From contig NZ_JPIK01000020.1 in assembly GCF_000717475.1 (NCBI RefSeq), positions 1 to 64,000 on the forward strand: a DNA stretch of 64,000 nt, written 5' to 3'. Both the position numbers and the translations under genes were made by a program. The notes under the pieces are model-generated. The model saw only the letters and a list, made by a program, of their open reading frames with translations, was not told the origin of the DNA and made no database searches. Positions 63,153 through 64,000 of this stretch are shown here, piece by piece (position 1 is the stretch's first letter; each line of letters opens with the position of its first letter). The DNA comes from Desulfonatronum thiodismutans (GTDB lineage Bacteria; Desulfobacterota; Desulfovibrionia; Desulfovibrionales; Desulfonatronaceae).

Positions 63153-63905
63153 ATGCACCAAACTTCACGCATCTTCTCCTACGACAACAGCCTTGACGGG
63201 CTCTTGTGCGCCTTTGCCGCGGCGGATGGGGAAGGGCTGGAGCGGTGCGGTTTTCAGGTCGATGGTGGGGGGCGGCCTGGGTTGTGGCCGCCGACGTCGG
63301 TTTCGGCCCATCCCGAGACGGCCGCTCAATTCCTGGAGCGTTTGCGCCAGGCCGGTGGAGAGGGGACGGTTCAACACGTGATGTACGTGTTTTTGGCCGA
63401 GGTTCAGGGCGCCGAACAACCGTTGTACGAGTTTGCGCGCCTGACGCTGCAAGCCGGGAGAAACGTCCTGGGAATGCGGACCAACGCCGCCGTGCGCCGG
63501 GTGATGGACTGGAAGGCCAAGGTCGGCAAGGAGGCGCACCGCGTCACCGGCCTGCTGCGGTTCATGGAATTGCGGGACGGGACCCTGTACGCCCGCTTTG
63601 AGCCGGACCACAATGTTTTGCCCCTCGTGACGCCCCATTTCCAGCATCGCTTTCCCCGTGAGAACTGGGTGATCCACGACCTGCGCCGCGGGCTGGCCGC
63701 GGCCTGGGACGGTCAGGCCCTGCATCCGGTGGTCGGGGTTCCGGACAATATCGACGCTCTGCTCAGCCAACGGGAAGCCGCGTTCCAGGATCTCTGGCGG
63801 GAATACGTTCAGGCCCTGGCCGTGCCAGAACGCCGCAACCCGGCCTTGCAACGTCGCTTCATGCCTCGGCGGTATTGGAAGCATCTGGTGGAGCGGCCAG
63901 GTTGA
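63153..63905 (+). CDS. DUF4130 (TIGR03915) partner of the radical SAM protein
   Basis: A 250-residue protein. It has FSYDNSLDGLLCAFAAA at the N-terminus, RVMDWKAKVGKEAHRVTGLLRFMELRDGTLYARFEPDHNVLPLVTPHFQHRF in the middle, and AFQDLWREYVQALAVPERRNPALQRRFMPRRYWKHLVE at the end. This matches the family called probable DNA metabolism protein (TIGR03915), almost always encoded beside the radical SAM gene just upstream. No catalytic motif is obvious to me. It starts 15 bases after that gene and is surely in the same operon. Confidence 0.87.
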   Translation: MHQTSRIFSYDNSLDGLLCAFAAADGEGLERCGFQVDGGGRPGLWPPTSVSAHPETAAQFLERLRQAGGEGTVQHVMYVFLAEVQGAEQPLYEFARLTLQAGRNVLGMRTNAAVRRVMDWKAKVGKEAHRVTGLLRFMELRDGTLYARFEPDHNVLPLVTPHFQHRFPRENWVIHDLRRGLAAAWDGQALHPVVGVPDNIDALLSQREAAFQDLWREYVQALAVPERRNPALQRRFMPRRYWKHLVERPG

Positions 63906-64000
63906 ATGCTTGATGTGTCGTGAGTGAATTGACCGATTGTATACTCCGCACGGGTAGGCTTTCAGAGACATCGTCAAGAGACATGAACCGCCAAGAATGG

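Noticed and set aside
63983..64000. ATG with six codons (MNRQEW) at the right edge
   Set aside because: It could begin a gene that continues outside, but 18 bases and a weak upstream site are not enough to call it.

Overview
The window is about 64 kb of a GC-rich bacterial chromosome. It most resembles a motile, anaerobic, sulfate-reducing-type deltaproteobacterium (Desulfovibrionales, Desulfovibrio/Desulfonatronum-like). The clues are a stand-alone desulforedoxin gene, a group III iron alcohol dehydrogenase, molybdenum/FmdE-type genes, a phosphotransacetylase-like P-loop/DRTGG protein, a tmRNA tag reading ANDHEYALAA, many hybrid two-component proteins, and sigma54/sigma28 flagellar promoters. 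The genus is an inference.

Layout. 0-5.6 kb: end of an IS1380-type transposase, desulforedoxin, a small membrane protein, a RiPP precursor with its radical SAM maturase (SbtA/SbtM type), a PHP phosphoesterase, a DMT exporter, tRNA-Arg(TCT) and a long palindromic repeat. 5.8-14.6 kb (minus strand): a phosphoglycolate-phosphatase-like HAD enzyme, then an operon wecB-nfrB-nfrA-DUF4434. This reads as a complete c-di-GMP-responsive ManNAc-type surface polysaccharide pathway. 14.8-23.5 kb (plus): a tightly overlapping chain of Fe-alcohol dehydrogenase, PAS histidine kinase with receiver, orphan periplasmic binding protein, large hybrid kinase, and receiver-GGDEF protein; two single receivers sit just beyond on the other strand. 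25.5-29.1 kb: ModE-like regulator, FmdE-MoeA fusion, membrane-anchored spermidine-synthase-like protein. 29.2-36.4 kb: a eukaryote-like PFK-2/FBPase-2, hflKC, phosphomanno/glucomutase, rnhA, and a P-loop/DRTGG protein. 36.8-46.3 kb: rnc, flagellin (sigma54 promoter), flaG (sigma28 promoter), PHP phosphoesterase, U32 peptidase, WbuC cupin, Crp/Fnr regulator, DUF2156 protein, and a SulP-STAS-cNMP transporter. 46.5-50.8 kb: ssrA tmRNA, CCA-adding/poly(A) polymerase family gene, two phoU genes and phoB. 51-64 kb: an outer-membrane barrel, recA-alaS-ricT-metG, a DEDD-type exonuclease, htpX, and a radical SAM/DUF4130 gene pair of presumed DNA-repair function.

How it fits together. The most distinctive systems are the SbtA/SbtM peptide cassette, the operon holding the sugar-nucleotide epimerase together with the c-di-GMP-gated glycosyltransferase and its outer-membrane exporter, and the neighbouring sensor chain that ends in a GGDEF-type protein and could feed c-di-GMP to it. 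The rest is a mix of housekeeping genes (RNA processing, translation, recombination, phosphate control, proteostasis) and flagellar genes. All functions are assigned by reading motifs; no database search was run.
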